DNA of 5,590 bases from Actinomycetes bacterium (GCA_021821705.1 JAKACE010000148.1:1-5590); one strand, 5' to 3'. Counted from the first letter of the stretch, positions 1 to 5,590 are shown. Translations and numbers: made by a program. The notes: generated by a model not told the origin, from the letters alone.

Positions 1-135
1 CGGCCGTAGGGGCACACCGCCTCCGCCACATTGTTTCGCCTTACTTACTGTGTAGCGATTGGCCCTTCAACAGCAGGCAACTCGGGGGTTTGCGGCTTGC
101 CGAGGCCGGTGTGGTGTTTCTATGGTCGGGCGCCG
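1..135. other. Non-coding leader upstream of the first recombinase
   Basis: I see no gene that I would defend here. The reading frame of the downstream recombinase is open back to a TTG at 31, but the first fifteen or so codons from 31 end mostly in A or T, unlike the G/C-ending codons that dominate the gene proper, so this stretch behaves as non-coding DNA. A short inverted pair (GGCAA at 76-80, TTGCC at 97-101) is present but weak. A promoter for the recombinase should lie here; TTGTTT at 31-36 followed by an imperfect -10 around 53-59 is the only candidate and is not convincing. An element end or attachment site could also be in this part, but one copy alone cannot show it. Confidence 0.5.
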
Positions 136-1590
136 ATGATCTTGAACTTCTTCTCGTCTCGCGGTTGGCAGCAGTGGGACGTCGCCTGCCAGCCGTTGAT
201 CCCCGAGGGGATGCCGGTGCTGGTCGACGACGACCTCGTCTTCGAGGACGGCCCGACGGCCCCGCGGGCCACAGTGGCGGTGAACCGCTGGCTGCGGGAG
301 CTGCCGAGCAGCGGGGCACCGGCGAAGAGCTCTTGGGCGAACTATGCCCGAGCTGTCAAGGCATGGGCAGAGTTCCTGGCCGGCCGCGGAGTCGAGTTGT
401 TCGGCCCCCGGGAGCGCCTGAAGCAGGCGCTTGGCAGCTATGCCGAGCACCGCTCGGCCGGGCCGGTGGAAAAGCGGTTCGCGCCCAGCACCTGGAACCA
501 GCACATGAGCGTGCTGTCGTTGTTCTACCGCTGGGCAGTGGCCGAAGGCCATGCGAGCGCGGAGCCGTTCACTTACAAGACTGCGAGGGCGCTCTTCGAC
601 GGCACCGGCCGGGACGTGCGGGTGAACCTGGCTATGCGCCGGGCCCCCAAGCCGCACGTCACGGTCAAGTACCTGGAGCCTGACTTCGCGCGGCTGTTCC
701 TGGCCGGCCTCAAGGGCCTCGCCCCTGATGGCAGCCAGGACACCGGCTTCCGGGGCCGGGAACTGGCCCGTAACGCGGCGGTGGGCGGGCTCGCGCTGGC
801 TACGGGGCTCCGTTTGCAGGAGTTCAGCTACTTGTTGGCCTACGAGGTCCCTGCGCTGCCGGCGCGCCCGACGGCGGTGCCGCTCCCCTTCCCGGTCCCT
901 GAGGGGGTGGCCAAGGGCCGCAAGCACCGCACCACGTGGGTCTCTTACGAGGCGCTGGTCGCCGTCCACCAGTACCTCGAGCTGGAGCGGGCAGCAGCGG
1001 TGGCCGGCTCGGGGTGGCGGCCGCCCGAGCGGTGGGGCCCCGGGCTCGTGGTGAGCGACGCCGATGCCGCCGGCGGGAGGGTCAACGGGAGCCGCCGGCC
1101 CTGGGGCTCGCTGGCCCCGGCCGAGCGCCGACGCCTGGTCGCCCCCGGTGGCGGCTCGTGCCTGTTGGCGGTCACCTCGACGGGGGCGCCCTTCACGGCG
1201 TGGCCGAGGGTGTTCGAGCGCACTTCGGACCGCGTCCGGGCCCGGTTCGAGCCGCGCTTCCCCCACGTAAATGCCCACCGGCTCCGGCACAGCTTTGCCA
1301 TGGCTACATTGGAGTTTTTGGTGGCTGGCCACTACCGCCAGGCCGCCCGCCTGGCTGCCGAAGCCGGCGGGGACGCCGCCTTGGCGCTGTACTTGACCAA
1401 GGCCGACCCGCTTTTGGTGCTTCGCGACCTGCTTGGGCATTCGAGCGTGCTCACGACTGAGAAGTACCTGCGTCGGCTCGACACGGCCCGCATCTACAGG
1501 GAGGCTTACGAGGCGGCGGGCTTCGGGCTGGGCGGGAAGGCCGAGGCAAGACCCGGAGCACGCACCGAGCTCACCGAGGTGGCCACCTAG
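136..1590 (+). CDS. Tyrosine recombinase/integrase with complete catalytic set
   Basis: This 484-residue protein is a site-specific DNA recombinase of the phage integrase/XerD class, which cuts and rejoins DNA through a 3'-phosphotyrosine intermediate. Residues about 44-150 form the helical core-binding (SAM-like) domain. The catalytic domain shows Arg box I as TGLRLQEF (R226), a beta-hairpin lysine in AKGRKHR (K260 or K263), box II as HRLRHS (H381, R384), and LLGHSSVLTTEKYLR (H435, nucleophile Y444). All catalytic residues are present. R226 to H381 is 155 residues, against 96 in XerD, and R384 to H435 is 51 against 23, so two extra segments are inserted. I chose ATG 136 because the extension back to TTG 31 has non-coding codon use; GTG 109 and TTG 97 are alternatives, and no start has a good Shine-Dalgarno. 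It is followed by a structured gap and a coupled operon of two further recombinase-like genes. It is most likely the active integrase of a mobile element; target site unknown. Confidence 0.93.
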   Translation: MILNFFSSRGWQQWDVACQPLIPEGMPVLVDDDLVFEDGPTAPRATVAVNRWLRELPSSGAPAKSSWANYARAVKAWAEFLAGRGVELFGPRERLKQALGSYAEHRSAGPVEKRFAPSTWNQHMSVLSLFYRWAVAEGHASAEPFTYKTARALFDGTGRDVRVNLAMRRAPKPHVTVKYLEPDFARLFLAGLKGLAPDGSQDTGFRGRELARNAAVGGLALATGLRLQEFSYLLAYEVPALPARPTAVPLPFPVPEGVAKGRKHRTTWVSYEALVAVHQYLELERAAAVAGSGWRPPERWGPGLVVSDADAAGGRVNGSRRPWGSLAPAERRRLVAPGGGSCLLAVTSTGAPFTAWPRVFERTSDRVRARFEPRFPHVNAHRLRHSFAMATLEFLVAGHYRQAARLAAEAGGDAALALYLTKADPLLVLRDLLGHSSVLTTEKYLRRLDTARIYREAYEAAGFGLGGKAEARPGARTELTEVAT

Positions 1591-1610
1591 CAACCTCGGC
1601 GCCCTGGTCC

Positions 1611-1642
1611 CGGCCTGAGGCTGCTCATGGCAGCCCCGGCCG
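1611..1642 (+). terminator. Hairpin after the first recombinase, possible terminator
   Basis: About 20 bases after the stop codon, GGCTGC (1619-1624) pairs with GCAGCC (1630-1635) around a five-base loop, TCATG. An outer stem, CGGCC (1611-1615) with GGCCG (1638-1642), extends it across a small internal loop. There is no T tract, so it is not a classical intrinsic terminator. The downstream arm can pair differently: CAGCCC at 1631-1636 also matches GGGCTG at 1649-1654, so two exclusive folds are possible. GC-rich DNA makes chance stems common, so function is uncertain. Confidence 0.35.
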
Positions 1643-1673
1643 AGCGCAGGGCTGTCCCGGCACCCACCAGTCG

Positions 1674-1736
1674 GGCGGTCTGACCGACGGGGCCTGCGCC
1701 ACAGGCCCCGCCTGACAGGTCCGACCGCCGGTCAGG
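1674..1736 (+). promoter_or_regulatory. Nested inverted repeats, operator- or RNA-like
   Basis: The core is a perfect 9-bp stem, CGGGGCCTG (1688-1696) with CAGGCCCCG (1702-1710), around a five-base loop. It is flanked by two near-identical palindromic decamers, GGTCTGACCG (1677-1686) and GGTCCGACCG (1718-1727), 41 bases apart and differing at one base. An outer pair, GGCGGTC (1674-1680) with GACCGCC (1723-1729), can enclose the core stem and leave an internal loop of 7 and 12 bases. CCTGAC (1711-1716) with GTCAGG (1731-1736) is another option. The arrangement suits a dimeric repressor or recombinase binding region, a terminator without a T tract, or a structured RNA. The sequence cannot decide between these. 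Confidence 0.45.
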
Positions 1737-1756
1737 TGCGTGCCATCTCTCAACAC

Positions 1757-1765
1757 AGGAAGGGG
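1757..1765 (+). promoter_or_regulatory. Ribosome binding site of the IS110-like gene
   Basis: AGGAAGGGG lies directly ahead of two in-frame ATG codons, at 1766 and 1772. AGGA (1757-1760) is five bases from ATG 1766, and the AAGGGG core (1760-1765) is six bases from ATG 1772. Either start is possible and they differ by only two residues. The site rules against the GTG at 1736, which lies inside the inverted repeats and has no such signal. It also supports the gene being truly translated. Confidence 0.7.
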
Positions 1766-2524
1766 ATGGCAATGCCCATCGTAGAAAGCGCCGCCGTGAC
1801 CGGCGGAGCGGAGGCACACGCCGACAGGTACACGGCCGCAGCACTGGACGACGTCGGTTGCCTGTTGGGGACCGAAGAGTTCCCTTGCAGCCCCGCTGGT
1901 TGCCAGGCGCTCCTGGACTGGCTGGCCGGTTTCGGCCCGGTGAAGCAGGTCGGGGTCGAGCCGGCCGCCCCCTCGGCCAGCTTGTTGGCCCTCCACCTCC
2001 AAGAGGCCGGCATCGACGTCGTGGAGGTCGGCCGAGGAGCGCTCGGCGGCCCCGAGGCGCTCGCCGCCGACGCGCCGAGCGTGGCCCGCGCCGCACGTTC
2101 CGGCGAGGGACGGCCGCTGCCGGCCGGTCGCGCCACGCTCGCCCAGGCGGCTGGCGCCTTGTTGGTGGCAAGGCGCTCTGCCGAGCGCGACCACGGGGCG
2201 GCCGTCGATGCTCTCCGGGCTTTGCTGGCCTCCGCTCCCGGCGACCTCTGGCTCGAGCTGTCCGCCTGCCCGGCGGCAGCGCTGGTCGAGAGGGCAGCGG
2301 CGCTGCGGCCCCTCCCCGCTCACCCGGTGGGCTACGCGACCCGTGTCGCCCTGGCTGAGCTCGGGCGCCGGGCTACCTGGCTCTCCGAACAGGCTGCTCG
2401 CCTGGACGAGCTGCTGGTCCCCTTGGCGGCCGCTCATGCGGCTGGCTTGCTCGGGACCTTCGGGCCGGGGCCCGAGGGGGCCGAGCTGATGGTCGCTGGT
2501 GCCGACGAAGAGGCGGGCGCCTGA
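1766..2524 (+). CDS. Degenerate IS110-type DEDD transposase N-terminal protein
   Basis: This 252-residue protein reads as the N-terminal, RuvC-like DEDD half of an IS110-family transposase. In that family four acidic residues in this domain and a serine in the C-terminal domain carry out recombination. The family pattern is visible throughout: a short first strand, then TAAALDDVGCLLGT (23-36), SPAGCQALLDWL (42-53), VGVE (62-65), LQEAGIDVVEV (78-88), a helical stretch ALRALLASAP (149-158), and LLGTFGPGPEGAELMVAG (228-245), which matches the start of the helix-hairpin-helix region. The first catalytic Asp aligns with Glu16; the Glu is kept (E65), but the usual Gly-Thr-Gly-Ser-Tyr after it is lost; the third acidic position aligns with Leu99; the last is kept as D102. 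The protein ends where the C-terminal serine domain should begin, so it should not recombine DNA. Its frame is intact, it has a good ribosome binding site, and it shares one base with the next gene (TGATG). A domesticated accessory or DNA/RNA-binding factor is my inference; a recently truncated transposase is the alternative. Confidence 0.72.
   Translation: MAMPIVESAAVTGGAEAHADRYTAAALDDVGCLLGTEEFPCSPAGCQALLDWLAGFGPVKQVGVEPAAPSASLLALHLQEAGIDVVEVGRGALGGPEALAADAPSVARAARSGEGRPLPAGRATLAQAAGALLVARRSAERDHGAAVDALRALLASAPGDLWLELSACPAAALVERAAALRPLPAHPVGYATRVALAELGRRATWLSEQAARLDELLVPLAAAHAAGLLGTFGPGPEGAELMVAGADEEAGA
2508..2513 (+). promoter_or_regulatory. Ribosome binding site of the second recombinase
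   Basis: AAGAGG sits ten bases before ATG 2524, inside the end of the preceding gene. It is a moderate signal. Together with the one-base TGATG stop/start overlap it suggests that translation is at least partly coupled to the IS110-like gene. Confidence 0.45.
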
Positions 2525-4242
2525 TGCCGGCGAGCCTCGTCGAGCGGCCGCTGGGTATCCGTTGCACCTTCAGTGACGGCAGCAGGGCCGAGCTCGCCCT
2601 GCGCGGCCTCGACGGCAGCCCGCTGGCACGTGACCTGCTTGTCGGCCTGGCCAACCTGGTCCACCCGCACGGCAGCGTGGACGCGGCGTCCACCGCTGCC
2701 CAGTACGTGCGCGCCGCCCGGGACATGGTGACGAGCTTCGTAGGACGCGGGTTCACCGGCGGTGCAGGTGAGCTCGGCCGGGCCCGGTTGGCCGAGTACT
2801 GGATGGGCACGACTGGGCCACGGGAGGCGTGCACCCGGCGGATGCTGGTCGGCTTCGACGCGGCGACCGGCGGCCTGGCCCGAGACGTGCGCGAGCTGGC
2901 CGAGGGGCGGGCCTTCAACCCGCAGCCGTTCCGCCGGGCGCTGCCGCCCTACCCCGAAGACGAGTGGGCCCGGCTGGCCGGGGTGTGCACGGCGGTCGTC
3001 GAGGAGTCCTTCGCTGCCCACCGGGAGGCCCTGGCCGGCGCGGCCCGTGGCCAGGACCCAGCTGTCGATGGCTGGAGCCTGGACAACTTGCGGTGGCTGC
3101 TTTCGCGCCGGGGCCCTTCCACGGTGGTCGACGTCGGTGCCCATCTCGGTGTCTCTGCACAGACCGTCCGCAAGAGAGGCGGGATAGCCCAGGCAACCAC
3201 CGGGCTGTTCCCGCACCTGGAGGTGACGGTGGCCTACCTGCTCGCGTTCGGGGCCTGCTCCGGTGTTGTGCCCGACGGCATCGGTGACCTGGTCGTAGGC
3301 GATATCGACTGGGCTGGGGACGCCTCGGTCCTCCTCGGCTACATGAAAGGCCGCACGGGGCCCGAGAGCGTCACTTTGGGGCGCCGGGCGGTGCGGCTGC
3401 TCGAGCAGTGGCTGTCGCACTCGGCGCTGCTGCGGAGCTTCGCTGGCCCGACGGTGCGCCGCCAACTGTGGTTGGGGGTCGAGCGCGAAGGCTCGGCCCG
3501 GATCTCGGCTGGGCCGGTCCACCGCAACGTCGTCCGCCGATGGGCCGACAGCCACGAGCTGCTTCGCGGCGAGGACGGCCAGCGCATCGAGATCCACCGG
3601 CACCGCATCCGCACCACCCACCTTTCCCTGCGGGACAGACGTGCCTGGGCCGGCAACCCCCGCGCCAGGGTCGACCCGAACCACACCCCGGCCGTGGAGG
3701 GCGACCACTACCTGGCGGCCACGACGCCGGCCCAACGCCAGGCGGTCGAGGCGATCGTCGAGGACGCCCAGCACGACCTCCTCCGCCGTGCGCAGAAGCC
3801 CGTCGTCCTCACCGGGAACGGCACGCCAGCGGTGGGCGCCCTGCCGGAGCAGCTCGGCGAGCTCGGCCTCGACGAAGCCGCGCTCGGAGAGCTCCTCGGC
3901 GGCGAGCGGGACGTGTTCGCCGCTGCCTGCGCTGACCAGCTGTCGGGCCTGCACGGGCGGGCCGGCCGGCCCTGCCCGGCCCGGCCGTGGGTGTGCCTGG
4001 CCTGCCCTCTGGCCGTCTTCGCCCCCCGCCACGCCACGAACCTGCTGCGGCTGAGGGCGTTCTTCGCCCGGCAGTGGCGGGCCATGCCCGCCGGCCAGTT
4101 CATGGCCGTGTTCGGCCCCTACGCGCACCGGCTCGGCCAGGTCCTCGAGCGCTACCCCCCAGCCGTACTGACCACGGCCGCCTCGGCGGTCGCCGACAGC
4201 GACGACGAGCTCCCGCTCCGCCCCGAGGAGCTCAGCTCATGA
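2524..4242 (+). CDS. Tyrosine-recombinase-like protein lacking catalytic Arg I
   Basis: This 572-residue protein belongs to the tyrosine recombinase superfamily by its catalytic-domain layout. Residues about 45-125 look like the N-terminal helical DNA-binding domain. The box I region reads FGACSGVVPDGIGDL (242-256) and aligns without gaps to SGMRASELMEL of the downstream recombinase, so the essential arginine is Val249. Other elements remain: a hairpin lysine in YMKGRTG (K275), HRIRTT (H360, R363), and a degenerate final box with H387 and Y396 nine residues apart, the same spacing as in the first recombinase. After the catalytic domain comes a region of about 170 residues with C469, H477, C484, C491, C494 and H503, a possible zinc site, then a helical stretch (LLRLRAFFARQW). 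Loss of Arg I normally abolishes or greatly lowers cleavage, so it may be a structural or regulatory subunit of a mixed recombinase complex. It overlaps the preceding gene by one base and the next by four (ATGA). Large two-recombinase systems such as Tn554 are the nearest known analogy. Confidence 0.8.
   Translation: MPASLVERPLGIRCTFSDGSRAELALRGLDGSPLARDLLVGLANLVHPHGSVDAASTAAQYVRAARDMVTSFVGRGFTGGAGELGRARLAEYWMGTTGPREACTRRMLVGFDAATGGLARDVRELAEGRAFNPQPFRRALPPYPEDEWARLAGVCTAVVEESFAAHREALAGAARGQDPAVDGWSLDNLRWLLSRRGPSTVVDVGAHLGVSAQTVRKRGGIAQATTGLFPHLEVTVAYLLAFGACSGVVPDGIGDLVVGDIDWAGDASVLLGYMKGRTGPESVTLGRRAVRLLEQWLSHSALLRSFAGPTVRRQLWLGVEREGSARISAGPVHRNVVRRWADSHELLRGEDGQRIEIHRHRIRTTHLSLRDRRAWAGNPRARVDPNHTPAVEGDHYLAATTPAQRQAVEAIVEDAQHDLLRRAQKPVVLTGNGTPAVGALPEQLGELGLDEAALGELLGGERDVFAAACADQLSGLHGRAGRPCPARPWVCLACPLAVFAPRHATNLLRLRAFFARQWRAMPAGQFMAVFGPYAHRLGQVLERYPPAVLTTAASAVADSDDELPLRPEELSS
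4225..4230 (+). promoter_or_regulatory. Ribosome binding site of the third recombinase
   Basis: GAGGAG lies eight bases before ATG 4239, inside the last codons of the preceding gene. It is a strong Shine-Dalgarno match at good spacing. It fixes the start of the downstream gene, which overlaps the preceding stop as ATGA, a typical translational coupling junction. Confidence 0.75.
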
Positions 4243-5590
4243 CCGACCTCGCCCCCTGGGGCTGGGCCGGCGAGCAGCCGTCGCCCTTCGCCGGTGCCGA
4301 CATCTGTGCCCAAGCGGGCTTCCAACTGCCGCCAGGGGCGCTGCGCCCGAGGTTCGAAGACGACGCCTGGGACTTCACCGAAGTGGTCGGCCTGCCCCAG
4401 GACATGCCCCCGTCGCTTCGTCGCTTCGACTTCGCCTCTATTGCCAACCCCGCCTGGCGGGTGGTCGCCAAGGAGCTGGTCGTGGCGCTGCTCGCCCCCC
4501 GCCACCCAGCAGTGGCAGTGCTGCCTCGCGCCCTGCGCACCCCTCTCCACCTCCGCACCTGTGCGCTGCGCCTGGCCGAGCTCAGATCCTGGTTCGACTG
4601 GCTGACCGGCCAAGGCGTGAGCACCTTGGCCGACGTGGCCGACAGCCACTGCCGGGCCTACCTGGCCGGGCGCCGCCAAGTACTCGACGCCGCCGGCCAG
4701 GTCATCGGTGAGCGCAGCCCGAGCGTCCGGCGCTCGGCCGCCCAGGTCGTGGTCGACCTGGCCAACTACCGGGAGCTGTTCAGCACTGACTCGCTCGACC
4801 CTCGCCTGCGGCCGTGGGCGGGCGCGTCGCCTACAGCAGTCGCCGAGATGCCCAACGGCCGGGGCCAGAACAAGACCGCCCCCCTCGACGACGCCGTGCT
4901 GCGGCCCATGCTGGCAGCCGCCCTCTACCTCACTGCCACCATCGGCCCGCACGCGGTCACCGTCTCCCACCAGGCCAGGCAGTCCACCCTTGCGCACCGT
5001 CGTCTCCCCCAAGTGGCCCAGCCGGGCACCAACACCTTCGAGACCGTCCTGGAACGTCAACGCCACGACCACGTTCCGCTGGTTGCCCTCCCCGACGCCC
5101 TCGTCCGGGACCGGCTGGCAAAGGGCTGGGCGCCCGACGACCCGTTGCTGGCGGTCAGCCTGGACGCCCTGGCCCACGAGGCTGGCTTTCGGCAGTTCTA
5201 CCGGGGGTGGCTGGCCTCGCTGCGGCCGATGATCGAGCTCACCCTGGCCCAGGTGGGCTCCGCCAAACCTTTCGGCCGTGACGCCCAGGCGGTCCCCTCC
5301 GCCAACGGCGAGGGACAGCTGGCGTGGACGCTGCCCCTCCACGCCAGCGAAGTCATCGCCCTGGCCGGCGTGGTGCGCACCGCCTGCATCGTCGTCACGG
5401 CCGCCTTGTCCGGCATGCGGGCGAGCGAGCTGATGGAGCTCACGGTCGGCTGCCGGTGCCCACCCGAGGCCCTCAGCCCCGGCCTGGCCCGCTACCGCTT
5501 GGCCAGCAAGGTCGTAAAGGGCCAGCCCCTCGGTGGCGTCCCCGACGAGTGGGTCGTGATCGAGCCGGTCCACCACGCCGTCGGCCTCGC
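4239..5590 (+). CDS. Large tyrosine recombinase, 3' end beyond window
   Basis: The frame is open from ATG 4239 to the window end and encodes at least 450 residues with no stop. Residues 390-400 read LSGMRASELME, the Arg box I of tyrosine recombinases (R394), followed by a beta hairpin RLASKVVKGQPLGG with the likely catalytic lysine at K424 or K427. Box II (HxxR), the final His and the nucleophilic Tyr should lie beyond 5590 and cannot be checked. About 390 residues precede box I, far more than the roughly 150 of XerD, so this is one of the large recombinases with an extended N-terminal region; residues about 95-180 look like a helical core-binding domain. The catalytic Arg missing from the preceding protein is present here, so this one may supply activity to a shared complex. 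The ATGA overlap and GAGGAG ribosome binding site indicate coupled expression. The family call is firm; function beyond DNA recombination is inferred. Confidence 0.85.
   Translation, partial: MTDLAPWGWAGEQPSPFAGADICAQAGFQLPPGALRPRFEDDAWDFTEVVGLPQDMPPSLRRFDFASIANPAWRVVAKELVVALLAPRHPAVAVLPRALRTPLHLRTCALRLAELRSWFDWLTGQGVSTLADVADSHCRAYLAGRRQVLDAAGQVIGERSPSVRRSAAQVVVDLANYRELFSTDSLDPRLRPWAGASPTAVAEMPNGRGQNKTAPLDDAVLRPMLAAALYLTATIGPHAVTVSHQARQSTLAHRRLPQVAQPGTNTFETVLERQRHDHVPLVALPDALVRDRLAKGWAPDDPLLAVSLDALAHEAGFRQFYRGWLASLRPMIELTLAQVGSAKPFGRDAQAVPSANGEGQLAWTLPLHASEVIALAGVVRTACIVVTAALSGMRASELMELTVGCRCPPEALSPGLARYRLASKVVKGQPLGGVPDEWVVIEPVHHAVGL

Larger units (their letters stand above)
1591..1765 (+). 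other. Structured 175-base gap ahead of the IS110-like gene
   Basis: No convincing reading frame crosses this gap. It holds the hairpin at 1611-1642, a nested set of inverted repeats at 1674-1736 and the ribosome binding site of the next gene. Known IS110-group elements can encode a structured bridge RNA in the non-coding DNA upstream of their transposase, and the length and position here are comparable. That parallel is an inference only: I cannot recognise guide sequences or a promoter for such an RNA. Simpler readings are a terminator plus an operator, or a leader that controls the downstream operon. Confidence 0.35.
136..5590 (+). mobile_element. Multi-recombinase module of a putative integrative element (partial)
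   Basis: Three tyrosine-recombinase-family genes and one IS110-like gene run in one direction, the last three with overlapping stop and start codons. Such sets normally belong to transposons or integrative elements, as in Tn554 and RIT elements. No terminal repeats, target duplication or cargo can be seen, and the right side continues beyond the window, so the boundaries given are those of the genes only. Confidence 0.5.

Noticed and set aside
31..60. Possible sigma-70-like promoter (TTGTTT with a -10 around 53-59)
   Set aside because: The -10 element matches poorly and there is no supporting signal; mentioned only as a weak candidate.
31..135. N-terminal extension of the first recombinase from TTG 31
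   Set aside because: The early codons end mostly in A/T, the extension adds no recognisable domain, and the only purine-rich run ahead of TTG 31 is about 18 bases away.
67..1593. Long open frame on the minus strand opposite the first recombinase
   Set aside because: It is a shadow of the GC-rich gene on the plus strand; its protein is rich in Arg, Gly and Pro and shows no recognisable motif, while the plus-strand frame has a full catalytic set.
1736..1765. GTG 1736 as start of the IS110-like gene
   Set aside because: It has no ribosome binding site and lies in the inverted repeats, whereas ATG 1766 and 1772 have AGGAAGGGG at proper spacing.
1766..2524. Complete, active IS110 insertion sequence
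   Set aside because: The protein lacks the serine domain and two acidic residues, and its stop overlaps the next gene, leaving no room for an element right end.
2434..4128. Long minus-strand frame opposite the second recombinase
   Set aside because: Mirror frame of a GC-rich coding sequence with low-complexity composition and no family motif.
4152..5576. Long minus-strand frame opposite the third recombinase
   Set aside because: The plus-strand frame from ATG 4239 is open throughout and carries Arg box I and the lysine hairpin; the minus frame has no such motifs.
1..5590. CRISPR array, tRNA or rRNA genes
   Set aside because: I saw no regularly spaced repeats, no tRNA-like arm pattern with an acceptor end, and no rRNA-like sequence.

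Overview
The window is strongly G+C rich, with third codon positions almost all G or C in the coding parts. All four real genes lie on the plus strand. This base composition, and the resemblance of the proteins to large actinobacterial recombinases, suggest a high-GC actinobacterium or a mobile element living in one. No gene here fixes the genus, and nothing in the window is a housekeeping gene.

Layout. Positions 1-135 hold no convincing gene; the first 80 bases or so are less GC-rich at third-codon spacing than what follows. Positions 136-1590 encode a tyrosine recombinase with the complete R-K-H-R-H-Y catalytic set. Positions 1591-1765 are non-coding and rich in inverted repeats. Positions 1766-2524 encode a 252-residue protein that reads as the N-terminal DEDD (RuvC-like) part of an IS110-family transposase. 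Its catalytic residues are partly replaced and its C-terminal serine domain is absent. Positions 2524-4242 encode a second tyrosine-recombinase-like protein that keeps K, HxxR, H and Y but has valine where the first catalytic arginine should be; it also has a C-terminal Cys/His cluster. Positions 4239 to the window end encode the first 450 residues of a third tyrosine recombinase, cut off soon after Arg box I and the beta-hairpin lysine.

The last three genes overlap by a TGATG and an ATGA junction, so they look like one translationally coupled operon. The first recombinase lies 175 bases upstream in the same direction. Multi-recombinase sets are known from Tn554 (TnpA/TnpB plus TnpC) and from recombinase-in-trio (RIT) elements. 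The window resembles that general plan but adds a decayed or repurposed IS110-like protein in second place. The likely joint role is integration or excision of a mobile element, with one recombinase apparently unable to do standard chemistry and the IS110-like protein probably structural, DNA-binding or RNA-binding. That role is inferred; no cargo and no element ends are visible here.
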